Of a DNA stretch of 64,000 bases, positions 26,605 to 37,400 are shown piece by piece. How positions within the stretch are numbered: position 1 is the first letter of the stretch; each line of letters begins with the position of its first letter. Under the pieces are notes generated by a model that saw nothing but the letters and a program-made list of their open reading frames with translations, did not search any database and was not told the origin of the DNA. Where the stretch lies: positions 43,404-107,403 of the forward strand of contig JABDMM010000088.1 in the NCBI GenBank assembly GCA_013001465.1, in the 5' to 3' direction. The position numbers and the translations under genes were made by a program. The stretch comes from Chitinophagales bacterium. GTDB taxonomy: Bacteria > Bacteroidota > Bacteroidia > Chitinophagales > JABDMM01.

Positions 26605-27583
26605 TTTCAAACAATTTAGTTTTCAGTATTATTCCATAGCCAATAATAGCAGGAATCGCCAGATTAATAAGCCAAATTGTAAATGTTGCCAATGTTATAC
26701 CCATCAGGTTTGTACTGAATGGTTCAAAAAGGTAGTAAGCAAGATTTTGCCTAATTCCCATATCGATCAAAGAGATCGAAGGTGATATTGATTGGAACAG
26801 ATACATTGTACTTACAGTGATTCCTTTCTTCCAGTTTGCAACTTCAATGCCAAAAATGTGAAGCAGAAGAATAAATTGACCGGTATACACTAAGTATCTG
26901 AATAATGAGAGTATAAAAATATTAAAATAGAGTCTTGGTTTCCAGGAGAATACGACACTAATTAACTCCTTAAATCTTTTTTGTTTTCGTAAAGGAAACC
27001 ATTTTTTCCAGCTGATTAAAATAATTAGAGAAATTACAGCGGTTATGATCAGACTTGCAATAACCAAGTTATTGGATATCATAGAGTTATCGTTAACTTG
27101 GAGATAAATAAGCAAAGAAGTGCTGCCTAGAACAAGCGTAACGAACAATTGAAAAAAGCTACCGATAAAAGACAAACCTATAGCTTTAAAAATATTTTCA
27201 CGCTTCACGAATAGCAATCTTCCACCAAACTCCCCAACCCGGTTTGGTGTGTTAAAACCAAACGAAACTGAGGCGAATATTGCTTTTATGGAAGTGAGAA
27301 AATTATGTTTTTGAATTTTATTGATGAGGATGTGCCATTTCAAGGACTCCAGACCCCAGTTTAATATCATTAATGCAAACAGGATGGCAACTGAAAAGAA
27401 TAAATAAGTAGTTTCTAACGTTGAGAAATAAGTGTACCATTCTGCGGTCCCATACTTCTCAAGTTGTGAATAAATGCCACTACAGAGCAAAAAGAAAAAA
27501 CCTACTTTTAAGACTGTAAAAAGGGAGGAGATCAGTTTTTTATCTGCTAATTTTTCTATTACAAATTTTTCAATAGTCTGCAT
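26594..27583 (-). CDS. Flippase-like / lysylphosphatidylglycerol synthase transmembrane-domain protein
   Basis: 329 aa with about eight membrane helices. The FNTPNRVGEFGGRLLFVKRE motif matches the conserved PxRxGE-type loop of the AglD/LPG-synthase-TM (UPF0104) family. Members take part in lipid-linked sugar or aminoacyl-lipid handling in the inner membrane. No catalytic MprF domain is attached. Upstream is ruvC, divergent with a 20-bp gap, so promoters must overlap the coding ends. Confidence 0.72.
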   Translation of the reverse strand: MQTIEKFVIEKLADKKLISSLFTVLKVGFFFLLCSGIYSQLEKYGTAEWYTYFSTLETTYLFFSVAILFALMILNWGLESLKWHILINKIQKHNFLTSIKAIFASVSFGFNTPNRVGEFGGRLLFVKRENIFKAIGLSFIGSFFQLFVTLVLGSTSLLIYLQVNDNSMISNNLVIASLIITAVISLIILISWKKWFPLRKQKRFKELISVVFSWKPRLYFNIFILSLFRYLVYTGQFILLLHIFGIEVANWKKGITVSTMYLFQSISPSISLIDMGIRQNLAYYLFEPFSTNLMGITLATFTIWLINLAIPAIIGYGIILKTKLFENEV

Positions 27584-27603
27584 TTCTGATTCTACGAAAA
27601 TAA

Positions 27604-28155
27604 ATGAATTTGTCTTCGAAAATAATACTTGGAATCGATCCTGGTACTATAATCATGGGTTATGGTTTAATAAGTGTTCAAAAGAGCGATTTCAAAGTTA
27701 TCAGTTTAGGTGCGATCCAAATTAAGGAAAAGGACCAGGTTTTACGATTGAAAACAATCCACAGCAAAATCATACAGTTGATCAAAACTCATTTACCGGA
27801 TGAATGTGCTATTGAAGCACCATTCTTTGGTAAAAATGCGCAATCGATGCTAAAACTTGGAAGAGCTCAAGGAGTATGCATGGCTGCTGCAATCTCGATG
27901 GATATTCCAGTGACAGAGTACTCTCCAAAAAAGATCAAACAATCGATTACTGGTAATGGCAATGCTTCAAAAGAGCAAGTTGCAGCCATGCTTCAAAGCC
28001 TTTGCAAGTTCAACAGGATGCCTAAGCATCTGGACGCAACTGATGGTTTAGCGACTGCAGTATGCCATCACTTTCAATCTACATCTATCTCTCCGGCAGG
28101 TAAATTTAAAAGCTGGAAAGATTTTATATCAAAAAATCCGCACAGGATCCAATGA
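27604..28155 (+). CDS. ruvC: Holliday junction endodeoxyribonuclease RuvC
   Basis: 183 aa. The RNase H-like core has the catalytic acids in order: Asp12 (LGIDPGT), Glu71 (AIEAPFFG), and Asp144 and Asp147 (LDATDG). The DNA-contact helix LKLGRAQGVCMAAA and the EYSPKKIKQSITGNGNASKEQV loop are also typical. RuvC resolves four-way junctions with RuvAB. It ends next to the convergent HIT gene with no gap. Confidence 0.96.
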   Translation: MNLSSKIILGIDPGTIIMGYGLISVQKSDFKVISLGAIQIKEKDQVLRLKTIHSKIIQLIKTHLPDECAIEAPFFGKNAQSMLKLGRAQGVCMAAAISMDIPVTEYSPKKIKQSITGNGNASKEQVAAMLQSLCKFNRMPKHLDATDGLATAVCHHFQSTSISPAGKFKSWKDFISKNPHRIQ

Positions 28156-28548
28156 TCACAAATGTGTAGCAATAGATTTTGCGATCTTACTTAATTCTTC
28201 TTGCGTAAATTGCAATTTTTCTTTAGAAAAGTCAATGTCATGCATGCCTTTGAGGGGGACGAGGTGAATATGTGCATGTGGCACTTCGAGTCCGATCACG
28301 GCAACGCCGATGCGTAAACAATCAACTTCTTTTTCTATCGCCTTCGCAATCTTTTTGGAGAACAGGAACAGTTCCGAAAATGCGGGATCGTCCAGATCGA
28401 AAATATAATCTACCTCTTTTTTGGGGACAACTAATGTATGTCCTTTAGCTATGGGATTTATATCCAGAAATGAATAGCAATATTCATTCTCACCTACTTT
28501 ATGCGAAGGAATTTCCCCTGCTATTATCTTACTAAAGATCGATGACAC
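28156..28548 (-). CDS. HIT-family nucleotide hydrolase
   Basis: 130 aa. The histidine triad is HAHIHLVPL near residue 96. The start is a GTG whose G is shared with the greA stop (TAGTG), which indicates coupled translation. MSSIFSKIIAGEIPSHKV is the standard HIT opening, so this start is well supported. HINT-type members hydrolyse adenosine phosphoramidates. Confidence 0.9.
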   Translation of the reverse strand: MSSIFSKIIAGEIPSHKVGENEYCYSFLDINPIAKGHTLVVPKKEVDYIFDLDDPAFSELFLFSKKIAKAIEKEVDCLRIGVAVIGLEVPHAHIHLVPLKGMHDIDFSKEKLQFTQEELSKIAKSIATHL

Positions 28549-29024
28549 TAAACACTTATTGAAAGCACTTTAAAATGCAATATTGCACCTGTTGGTGTTT
28601 CGACTTCAGCTATATCACCAACTTTTTTACCCATCAGTCCTTTCCCTATCGGAGAATCTGATGAAATCTTGCCTTCCTTCACACTGGCTTCTTTCTCAGA
28701 GACCATCATGTAAGTATATACTTTATTTGTCTTTGTATTTTTAATTTCAACCTTTGAAAGCAGCATCACTTTTGAGGTATCAATTTTACTCTCATCGATA
28801 ACCCTTGCTTGTGCAACCGCTGTTTCTAACTCTGCTATTTTTCGCTCCAAATAACCTTGAGCATCTTTAGCAGCATCGTATTCAGCATTCTCTGATAGAT
28901 CGCCCTTCTCGCGTGCTTCAGCTATGGCCTTTGCAGCCTCAGATCTACCGGTGGTTCGCAATTCGTGAAGTTCCTTTTTAATCTTTTCAAGGCCTTCTTT
29001 GGTTAGATATATTACATCACTCAT
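28548..29024 (-). CDS. greA: Transcription elongation factor GreA
   Basis: 158 aa. The N-terminal coiled coil shows LTKEGLEKIKKELHELRTT, and the tip has ARE...GDLSENAEYDAAKDAQ, with the acidic residues that reach the RNA polymerase active site. The C-terminal FKBP-like part includes DSPIGKGLMGKKVGD. GreA rescues backtracked polymerase. The HIT gene follows in a 1-bp overlap. A terminator-like hairpin lies in the leader upstream. Confidence 0.96.
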   Translation of the reverse strand: MSDVIYLTKEGLEKIKKELHELRTTGRSEAAKAIAEAREKGDLSENAEYDAAKDAQGYLERKIAELETAVAQARVIDESKIDTSKVMLLSKVEIKNTKTNKVYTYMMVSEKEASVKEGKISSDSPIGKGLMGKKVGDIAEVETPTGAILHFKVLSISV

Positions 29025-29050
29025 AGAATTATTCCTTGTTTATCTATACG

Positions 29051-29081
29051 AAAAAGAACGCTCCCCTTTTGAGAAGCGTTC
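29051..29081 (-). terminator. Rho-independent terminator-like hairpin between porV-like gene and greA
   Basis: On the minus strand an 11-bp stem (GAACGCTTCTC with GGGGAGCGTTC, two G-U pairs) closes an AAAA loop and is followed by TTTTT. It lies between the end of the PorV-like gene (29113) and the greA start (29024). It either ends the receptor/PorV operon or works as an attenuator inside the greA leader, since a -7-type box lies just upstream of it. Confidence 0.85.
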
Positions 29082-29095
29082 CTTTGTAGTAATTG

Positions 29096-29103
29096 CAAAT
29101 TTA
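29096..29103 (-). promoter_or_regulatory. Candidate -7 box (TAnnTTTG) upstream of the greA leader hairpin
   Basis: On the minus strand, TAAATTTG followed by C matches TAnnTTTG exactly. Transcription would begin near 29089, run directly into the hairpin at 29081-29051 and then reach greA. No similar box lies between the hairpin and the greA start. Confidence 0.4.
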
Positions 29104-29112
29104 CTGAATATT

Positions 29113-30192
29113 TTACAAAGTTAATCGGATTCCGGCTGTATGTGTTCCATTCCATACGTAAGTAGGTCTGTAAGCATAGTCGATTCCCAACCTTGAACCA
29201 TTATCTCCTTTACTGATCGGCACATCAAAAGAAAGTCCGGCAGCAAGTCCTGTGTGTGCAGTTTCTCTGTCAGTTTCATTGGTTATTCCTTCTTCATATC
29301 TATACCCTACTCTCGCCATGAACATTTCACGATAAGCGTATTCTAATCCTGCACCGATAAAATCTTTACCAACCGACTTGGATGTGAAGTTTGCATTAAT
29401 TGTTAGTCTGTGATCATTCTTGGCATCTTCTTCATCTGAATCTACAGGTCCCATATAAAAATCATATCCGATACCTATATTCAATAATGATGGTAATTCG
29501 AACTTCTCAGTTCTTTGAGATAGTGACATATTGAAATCATTATCTGGTGCTTCTCCTCTAAATGTGAATCCATCTCCACGGTATCTCATTGGTGTTCCCA
29601 CATTTCTCATCGAAACTCCAAAGTGGATATTTTCCTTGGGTCCGGTTACATACTGAAGACCCAGATCGACAGCAAATCCTGTTGCTCCAATATCTTCAAT
29701 ACTTTCATTGACTACTCTTAAAGTCACACCACCTGTGATACTATTCGAAAATATACGGCTATACCCAATTCCAATATTTATGAATGTCGGAGAGAACGTT
29801 CCTAAAACCGGTTCCGGTAAATTAACAGTGGTACGATTTATCTCACCAAAATCTAATGACATCACGGAAAGCGCAATAATATTTTCTTCACCAAGCCTTT
29901 GTCCAAAACCTGCCTTGTAAATATTAACATCTGCACCAGTTAACCATGAGGAATAAGATATATTGATCTCGGTTCCTTGAATTCCTGCTAAACCTGCCGG
30001 ATTTATGCGCATAGCTTCGACTCCCGAAACGGTTGCACTATTCATACCGAACAATCCGGCACTCCTTGCCCAACCATTGATAAGAAGCTCATAAGCTCCT
30101 GCTTCACCAATCCTGTCTGGGTTTCCAGCTTGCACGCTTAATGTACTTAATGTCATCAAACATGCTATATATAATACTAAATACTTTTTCAT
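29113..30192 (-). CDS. PorV/PorQ-family outer-membrane barrel protein
   Basis: 359 aa from the ATG at 30192. Signal peptide ending VQA, then RIGEAGAYELLINGWARSAGLFGMNSA, an N-terminal block like those of the PorV/PorQ (FadL-like) T9SS barrels. NPAGLAG and repeated amphipathic strands follow, ending TAGIRLTL. PorV moves CTD proteins at the surface, PorQ is accessory; which of the two, or a third paralogue, is not settled by sequence alone. It is the last gene after a receptor and a giant secreted protein (12-bp gap). Confidence 0.75.
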   Translation of the reverse strand: MKKYLVLYIACLMTLSTLSVQAGNPDRIGEAGAYELLINGWARSAGLFGMNSATVSGVEAMRINPAGLAGIQGTEINISYSSWLTGADVNIYKAGFGQRLGEENIIALSVMSLDFGEINRTTVNLPEPVLGTFSPTFINIGIGYSRIFSNSITGGVTLRVVNESIEDIGATGFAVDLGLQYVTGPKENIHFGVSMRNVGTPMRYRGDGFTFRGEAPDNDFNMSLSQRTEKFELPSLLNIGIGYDFYMGPVDSDEEDAKNDHRLTINANFTSKSVGKDFIGAGLEYAYREMFMARVGYRYEEGITNETDRETAHTGLAAGLSFDVPISKGDNGSRLGIDYAYRPTYVWNGTHTAGIRLTL

Positions 30193-30204
30193 CAATATTG
30201 AGTT

Positions 30205-33200
30205 TTAGAATGAGTCAAGGTCTGTAGGACGAAGCGCACCGAACCATTTCACGGTTATTTCACCAACACCGGGTGCCTCGACATGAATTAAATATAAGCC
30301 GCTAGCGATAGGTACTCCCTTTTCGTTCTTGAGATCCCAATCGAGTGCATTGTCAAAGTTTGCAATATCCACACTTCCACCTTTTGCAATATCGAGATCA
30401 GATTCGATCGCTCTTTCGTACTTTCTAATCAGTGTTCCATTAATTGAAAAGATAGAAACAGTGCAGTTATTAGGGAGATTGGTAATCTTAACCCTGTTAT
30501 CCAACTGGTTCGTTTCATAGGATGAATAAGCATAATATGGGTTCGGAACTACATTGATCAGATCTAGTGCAGACTTTGCTGTTTCCAAGTCTTGTTCGGT
30601 TGGACCTAAACCTTTCGTGCTAAATAAATACCGTGGCTTAGAATCTGTGCTCGTAGATTGTGTTGTGAAATCTTCGTAAGGTTTCGAAACCTGTATATAG
30701 AATCTAGCATTCTGTGGAATTAAGCCTTCTTCTATAGGTAAAAATTGAGATTCCTGACCAATAGTAGGGTCTCCTGAAAATGGAACTCCGGTGTAAAGAA
30801 TATCTTTATAGAATTCTCTTGTTTCCGCCGGAATTGCAAAACTAGTATTCGTAAAATAATTGAAGTTCTCGATCATTCTTAATCTGTCAAACTCTCCTTC
30901 ATCGTATGGAGTGTTCATGACATATACAAAATGCTTTCCTGCAAACAATACTTCATTATTTTGTGTAATTGCTTCCGCGGTTGGGTTCCAAATGAGGTCA
31001 GCTCCGTTCTGACCTGGAAGTGAAGAACTCTCGCCAAAATATACGTTCAATCTTTCTCCAGTTTCAAGGTTAATTGCGTAGCCTGGGAACCAAGATGTAG
31101 CTATGTCCTCTCCCGGATATACGACTACATCTGCTGGCAGCGTAAGCGGCAATCCACCTGATGGAATATTAGTGACTGCTACAAAACCTCCAAAACCATC
31201 TCTAAGATTAGGGTTTGAATTCTGGTGATCTCGAACTATGTGCGCAATACCGCCATTATCCGTGTATGAAAACTGGAATCCTGTAGGTCCAACAGCTAGA
31301 TATGACTTTCCTGGAAGGATGGTTGTCACCGGATTACCACCGATCACGTTTCCTTCTTTGTCTTTACTGAAATCCTCTCTAAGTTGGCCTTTCCTGATAA
31401 AAGATTTATTTAATCTATAGTTCTCTCCTGTCTCCAGCACAAGCGATTTACTCCACTTATCTTTGTCAGGAGTAACAACCAGCACTATACTTTGCAATTC
31501 ATCTAGTGTATTTACTGATGGTTCGTTATCTATAGCCAAATTGATGTGTCTGAATCCAGGTGCATGCAAATATGATGGTCTTAAAAACTGATTTGTTGAG
31601 GTCTCATCCTGGAAATTTGCCGCCAGACAATATGGAGCTAACCCACCACCAATAATATCTTCAAACAATTCCAATGGATCATGAAAAACCGGTTCACCTC
31701 CAACTAACGTTTGAAAATCATCCCAAACAGTCTCCAACGGATCTGGATCACTTGGATTTGGTTCAAGATAGACATCTCCTGACCTGATCCAGTTCAATGG
31801 TGAAAATTGACCATCTTGATTCGGTAAGAAACCAAGAAATGGGGTCGTAGGATCATCAAAAACCACAGAACTACCTAACAAAGGATAAACGTTCTCATCA
31901 TTTTCCGGATTGACATAAACAGGTACCGGTTGTCCCAGAGATATAGATATTCCATAGTCTACTTCCATTTCGCCAGGTTCAGAATATGTAATGATCTGCT
32001 CATTCTCTCTGTCGATCGGAAGTTCAGCAAAAACAGTTCTACCATTGGTGAGATCATTTAATCTCCAGTAAGTGATCGTATCAGTTCCACTTACACTATC
32101 TAAAAATTTCAATTCAAAATCTGCTTCTTGTAATGCAAATGGATCAACTACTTTTACCTGAACCGGTCCATTTCCTGCCACATACTCTAATGTATCAGCT
32201 TTACCATTGGAACTGGCCACAATTTTTTGTTCAGTTCGGTTACTAAGGATCAATGAATTCCCTCCGTTTCCTTGACCTTCTACTCTTTTAATTGCTATTC
32301 CCTGACCAAACACGGAATTAAGTTCTGTCCCACCATTTCTTGCATCAGGAATATGAGGAATCGCAGAGTATATTTTAAAATTTCTCCGCCCTTGAATATA
32401 TGGAACTTGCTGACCACCCAACTCAGGATTCAGTGCGTCAAACTTTTTGTAATTATTGTATGCATAAGAAACTGCTGCAAAATAGTACGTTCTGTGATTC
32501 ACAAGATTCGGATCATTGGTTGCGAATGCATTCTGAGTCACAAGAAACGAGTGTGTTATCCCTTCATCATTTCCTAGAACTTCGATATCAGCAACAAAGG
32601 AATTCGTGAAAGCATCAAACTCATAGTTGATTATTGTACTAACACCATCTTCAATATCAGATTGAAAGATTAACTGTGCGCGAGTTGGATCATCAAGGTC
32701 TCCAGCAGAGACTGACTGATCTTTCAACTGATATACTTTATACCCCTGAAATCTGTAGGTTGAATCCGGTGTAGATGGATCATTGATAAGAATAATTGGA
32801 TCTACCTCGCTATACTTTTCTGCAAAGTTATTTGAAGCTTTATCATTAACAAGAGTAAGTATGATCTGTTGATCTAGCTCAGTTACCTTAATGGTTGGAG
32901 CATCCGGACCATCGACCAATTTGAAACAATTATCAAACAAAGCCTGAGCCTTGTCATCTGCTCTTCTTAACAGATCGAAGTCTGCTTCACATGCACTTGG
33001 TTGTGGATTGGTTTGTCTCACCCACAATGCACCAACCGTAATGAAATTCTCCGCACCGGCATCCAGAATGAATGGACCTGAGTTTTGAATGAACCGTCTG
33101 TCGGCAGGTGGATTAGGAATTGCACACTCAGACCATCCTGCGGCATTTCCAGGATCGTCAGGGAACATGTAATCACACGGACCTGTTCCTTGTTGGTAAG

Positions 33201-34437
33201 CATTACCACCACATTCTACAAGGTTTCCATCTCGCCAAAAACCGGTTTGATAGTTTCTGAACTGGGCAGCAGTACTTGGGTTTCCTTGTCCGGTAAAGTC
33301 ATTGTTATAATAAATGAAAGAAGACATGCCAATTTCATTTCCATTAGTATCTGTAGGACTTTCAAAATAATCGATCCCTAGAATTGGAATTTCAGAACCG
33401 TAACCTAACGATTGGCAATCTTCGTCATTTGCATCACCGTTATAAACGATACCTAAACTTCTTGTGGTATCACAACCGACATAGTCATCGTTAAAACAAC
33501 CAAGATCAGGATCAACCCATTGACCCATATATGAATTAGTCAGTGTATTTTCTGATCTGTTTACAATATTATATCTGTAAAAAGTCATGTCGTTGATCTC
33601 GTCTGAAGTCTGAAATGCAAAAGCTAACGCGTTAACTTGGATACCAATTGCCTCACCACCAGTTTCTGTGTGGATGTTTCCAACATCATTATATACCCAG
33701 AATATCATTTGATCAGCAAAAGTTGGATCAGCGTCTTTGTCCTTGCAACCAATAACAGGATAATCACCATTTAACGGATCATATATTCCATCATCATCGA
33801 AGTCAAAAAATGGAGCTAAAGGTCTGGTAATCTCCAATCCTTCTTCATTGAGAAGATGAGGATTCCCTTTCCCTGGCCATAGAAGAACATTTTCCGCAAC
33901 ATCGGCAGGTGACAAAGGCTGTTCTTCGTTTGCCTGAAATGCGGCAATCGCATTCGTTATTTCGCTACCAAAAACCTGAAAGTGCTTATCGTATACATCA
34001 CAAGTTTCCTGATCGACATTTCCATTATCGTCTATTGGACCTGGCCAGAAATCATCACCACCTTGTCTGTATGTCTGGGCAGCAAGTTTAAGATTCCCAC
34101 CTTCATCGACTCCTGAAATCCAGATAGCACCGGCAAATAATGAATGTACAGAGTTTGCAGATCCGGGTGGATCGATCTTTGGCACCTCATATCTGGCATC
34201 TGAAAGATCCCACCAGAGGTCACCACCGTTTAGAATTCTTGTTCGAACATTATTTATATCAAGGTCGAACTGAGAAGATCCGGCCGGACAATCACCTACC
34301 AATGCTTTATTCGCTGCTGTCGCAACCGGCTTCGCAGGCGAAGTACCTGATTTGCCTGTGATATTGATATTTGATAATCCAACATTAACGGACAATATGA
34401 TTGCCGCTATAGTAAAAATTGTGGATCGAAATTTCAT
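30205..34437 (-). CDS. Very large secreted protein with FlgD-like/T9SS-like C-terminal fold
   Basis: 1410 aa. Signal peptide ending near residue 23, then an N-terminal block (SQFDLDINNVRTRILNGGDLWWDL) seen in Bacteroidota surface proteins. Later segments include DFWPGPIDDNG and calcium-like acidic loops such as DFDDDGIYDPLNGDYP. The last 110 residues form a FlgD/T9SS-type Ig fold (VVPNPYYAYSSYE, TNLPNNCTVSIFSINGTLIR, GLYLIHVEAPG) but end KWFGALRPTDLDSF rather than a standard sorting signal. It lies between a TonB-dependent receptor and a PorV-like barrel in one operon. Function unknown. Confidence 0.75.
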   Translation of the reverse strand: MKFRSTIFTIAAIILSVNVGLSNINITGKSGTSPAKPVATAANKALVGDCPAGSSQFDLDINNVRTRILNGGDLWWDLSDARYEVPKIDPPGSANSVHSLFAGAIWISGVDEGGNLKLAAQTYRQGGDDFWPGPIDDNGNVDQETCDVYDKHFQVFGSEITNAIAAFQANEEQPLSPADVAENVLLWPGKGNPHLLNEEGLEITRPLAPFFDFDDDGIYDPLNGDYPVIGCKDKDADPTFADQMIFWVYNDVGNIHTETGGEAIGIQVNALAFAFQTSDEINDMTFYRYNIVNRSENTLTNSYMGQWVDPDLGCFNDDYVGCDTTRSLGIVYNGDANDEDCQSLGYGSEIPILGIDYFESPTDTNGNEIGMSSFIYYNNDFTGQGNPSTAAQFRNYQTGFWRDGNLVECGGNAYQQGTGPCDYMFPDDPGNAAGWSECAIPNPPADRRFIQNSGPFILDAGAENFITVGALWVRQTNPQPSACEADFDLLRRADDKAQALFDNCFKLVDGPDAPTIKVTELDQQIILTLVNDKASNNFAEKYSEVDPIILINDPSTPDSTYRFQGYKVYQLKDQSVSAGDLDDPTRAQLIFQSDIEDGVSTIINYEFDAFTNSFVADIEVLGNDEGITHSFLVTQNAFATNDPNLVNHRTYYFAAVSYAYNNYKKFDALNPELGGQQVPYIQGRRNFKIYSAIPHIPDARNGGTELNSVFGQGIAIKRVEGQGNGGNSLILSNRTEQKIVASSNGKADTLEYVAGNGPVQVKVVDPFALQEADFELKFLDSVSGTDTITYWRLNDLTNGRTVFAELPIDRENEQIITYSEPGEMEVDYGISISLGQPVPVYVNPENDENVYPLLGSSVVFDDPTTPFLGFLPNQDGQFSPLNWIRSGDVYLEPNPSDPDPLETVWDDFQTLVGGEPVFHDPLELFEDIIGGGLAPYCLAANFQDETSTNQFLRPSYLHAPGFRHINLAIDNEPSVNTLDELQSIVLVVTPDKDKWSKSLVLETGENYRLNKSFIRKGQLREDFSKDKEGNVIGGNPVTTILPGKSYLAVGPTGFQFSYTDNGGIAHIVRDHQNSNPNLRDGFGGFVAVTNIPSGGLPLTLPADVVVYPGEDIATSWFPGYAINLETGERLNVYFGESSSLPGQNGADLIWNPTAEAITQNNEVLFAGKHFVYVMNTPYDEGEFDRLRMIENFNYFTNTSFAIPAETREFYKDILYTGVPFSGDPTIGQESQFLPIEEGLIPQNARFYIQVSKPYEDFTTQSTSTDSKPRYLFSTKGLGPTEQDLETAKSALDLINVVPNPYYAYSSYETNQLDNRVKITNLPNNCTVSIFSINGTLIRKYERAIESDLDIAKGGSVDIANFDNALDWDLKNEKGVPIASGLYLIHVEAPGVGEITVKWFGALRPTDLDSF

Positions 34438-34460
34438 AGAAATATTTTTTTCAGAATTAA

Positions 34461-37400
34461 TTAAAAGCCTAATTGAAGTCCTAAACGGATCGTTCTTGCC
34501 TGGCTGTAATAGTTTGGATTATTAATAAATGCTTGGTACAGATCGATAAATGACTGCTTTCTCGCATCATCAAAACTCTCGATCTGTTGAATACCAACCG
34601 GATCTGTAAGGTAGCCGTCGTCATCAGGATTTCCTGTAAACCTATAAACGTTTAATACATTTTGAGTATTGAACAGATTCTGAACCTGAACATAAACGTT
34701 CATACTTAGATTTCTTCCGGACTCACCTTCTTTGTTTCCTACATTAAAATTAAATCGCTTATTGATTTTCCCATTTACTCTGAAGTTCCATGGTAATCTT
34801 GCACCATTTATTCTTCCTTGTGTAATCGGTCTGGTTGGAACACTTAAGAATCCTTCCGGAGTCGCATTACTCTGTTTTGTATAAGGTGTCCCTGAACGAC
34901 CATTGAATGTAAAATTGATACCGGCATCCGAAAGGATCTGGCTATTACCAATTACCGGACCATTATACTCGCTACCGCTTCCATATCTGTAATCGAATGA
35001 AACATTGATGGTGTGCCGTGCATCAAATCCTAAAGGAGCAACTGATCTAAGGTTTGGCTGATTCGCATTGATCAGATTGAGCTGTGATCTGTCATCTGAA
35101 CCAGTACCTTCAGCAAATTGAATAGAGTAGTTGGCAGTCATTCTAACATTTCCGGTTCTTCTCAAATCGTATTCGATCGAAAAACCTTTTGCCGCTCCAA
35201 AGTCGACATTACCAAAGGTGTTATATCTTCTAGGAAACGCAAAGTTGATCTGAGTAACCTGAAGCATATCTTTAAACTCTCTATAGAATGCAGAAATACC
35301 AATAGCTGAGGTATTACTTACTCTTTGTCGGAAACCGATCTGGAAGTTGATAGTCTTCTCAGGCTTCAAAGAAGGATTCGGGAAAAATCTACTTGTAACG
35401 ATATCGCTAAAGAACAACCAGTTATCCGGGGTAGCGATCAATCTGCTCCCTCGCCCTGAAAATCTTTCCGGTGGTCGTTGAGCAAGAATATCGTAGTGAG
35501 CAAAGAATAATGCTTTATCCGTAAGATTAAAAGAGAATTGAAGTCTCGGCATCACCGTGACTTGTGGTTCATAATCTTTAAAGGTTGAGTTTGGATCGTA
35601 GGTTCCATCTGTCGCTTTGATTGTATTTTCATCAAAGTTCGTATTCACAAGGTATGGCTGAATTACTCCACCGGCTCCTGCATTTTGAATTACAGTAGCA
35701 TTCGCTATTGCGTTACCCTCTGAATCATACCACTGGTCGCCATCACGATATCCAACGATCCCCGGATTGTTACTTTGATAATCATCAACATAAACTGCGA
35801 AGTCATCACCGATAGTTGATGGGTGGCTTGCAGAAACTTCAGCCGCAGTTCGCACCTCATATAAAGAGAATGGATCCTTTAATACTTTTTGATTCGCATC
35901 GTATCTGTCAACACGGACACCTACCCTAAAAGTAAGGTCCTTAAATGTGAACTTATCTTCCAACCATGCAGCTGTGTAAATGGGTCTAAAAGCAGGAATT
36001 CCCCTTTCAAAATTACCTTCCTCATCCTTTTTGGTGAAGAATTCGTTGAATGATGGTTGAGTGCTCAATTTATTGCCCGTATAGTCATAACCATAGTAGA
36101 ACACAAATTGATCTCCATCACCAAACAATTCATCAGGAGTAAATAGGTCTAAAGAAAATACGCTTGGATCTAAAGCATCTACCTGGATAAAATCAAGACC
36201 ATTTGTTGCAAGCCCGAGACGTTGTCTCAGTCTTCTGTCGAATGTCGATTGATTCTCTGCATCATATCGTCTATTCAAAAGAATGGTATCCGTATTACCA
36301 AAGGTTACCCCTGAACTTAAGTATTCAGCATAAGTATATTCCTGACCATCGATAATGAAAGTTGGGTTGTCTTCATCTAAATTTCCTATATGGTTGTTTG
36401 AAAGCTGTCGCATTCTTTCCCACAGATCAAGAGGGTTGATCGACCAGTATCGGTCAATTCTTTGCTCAAATGAAACTCCGAATTCAATGCTATGCTTGTT
36501 TCTTGTAGACGACCCTGGCTTTAGTATATCAAAAGCACCTTCAAGTCTTACATTGAATTGATCTCTGTCTTCCAGAGTATATCCGTTGAACTGTCGGCCA
36601 GTATTGTACCAAATATCAAATGGTCTACCAGAACGCTCACCGTTTATCAAAGCATTGTTCTGTTGAATTTGTCTGATATTTTCATTGAATCCCGGACTAA
36701 TATCTGTACCTACAAGATCGTAATAAGTAGTTGTATAATTTGTACCTAAAGGGTTTTGCGTACCAGGAATAAATTCGACATACTGTTCAGAAAATCCATT
36801 CTGGATAAACCCGATATTAAATGTTTGTGAACCGTCTGGTGAGGTATATGTGTTATCATCCGGGTCGAGATTATCATAAGAAGGTACGATCGTCGTGTTA
36901 AACTGCCCGATATAGCCATAGTCGAATACATTTTCTTTATGGACATCATCACCTTCTTCGTTCAGGAATTTTTCATAATCTACCTGAATGGTATAGTATG
37001 CATTTTGTATTGCTGATGAGGCAACATCTTCATCACCTTCGTAAACCTTTCTACCAAGGTTATGCGTGAATCGTGCGAAACCTCTGTAAGTCTGTTTAGT
37101 TTCAATATTGTTGTTCACCGAATTCAACAGCTCGTATCCTTTGACCCAATCATGAAAAGAACGATAAACTGCATTTCCACCTACAACCAAATTCATATTA
37201 TCGTTGAGTCGTAGATTAAATTTCACTGCGGCGCTTCCTTGATGTTCAACTGCATTTGGTTTTGCCTTTTCAATATGAATATCGTCTCGGGTTATCGTTT
37301 CAGCATTTAAAAGGAATCCTGACCGTGTATCATTCCAACGCAATGGAGTTTCCTCTAACATAGAAAGCACATCGCTGTTGGCTCTCCAAACACCAATAGC

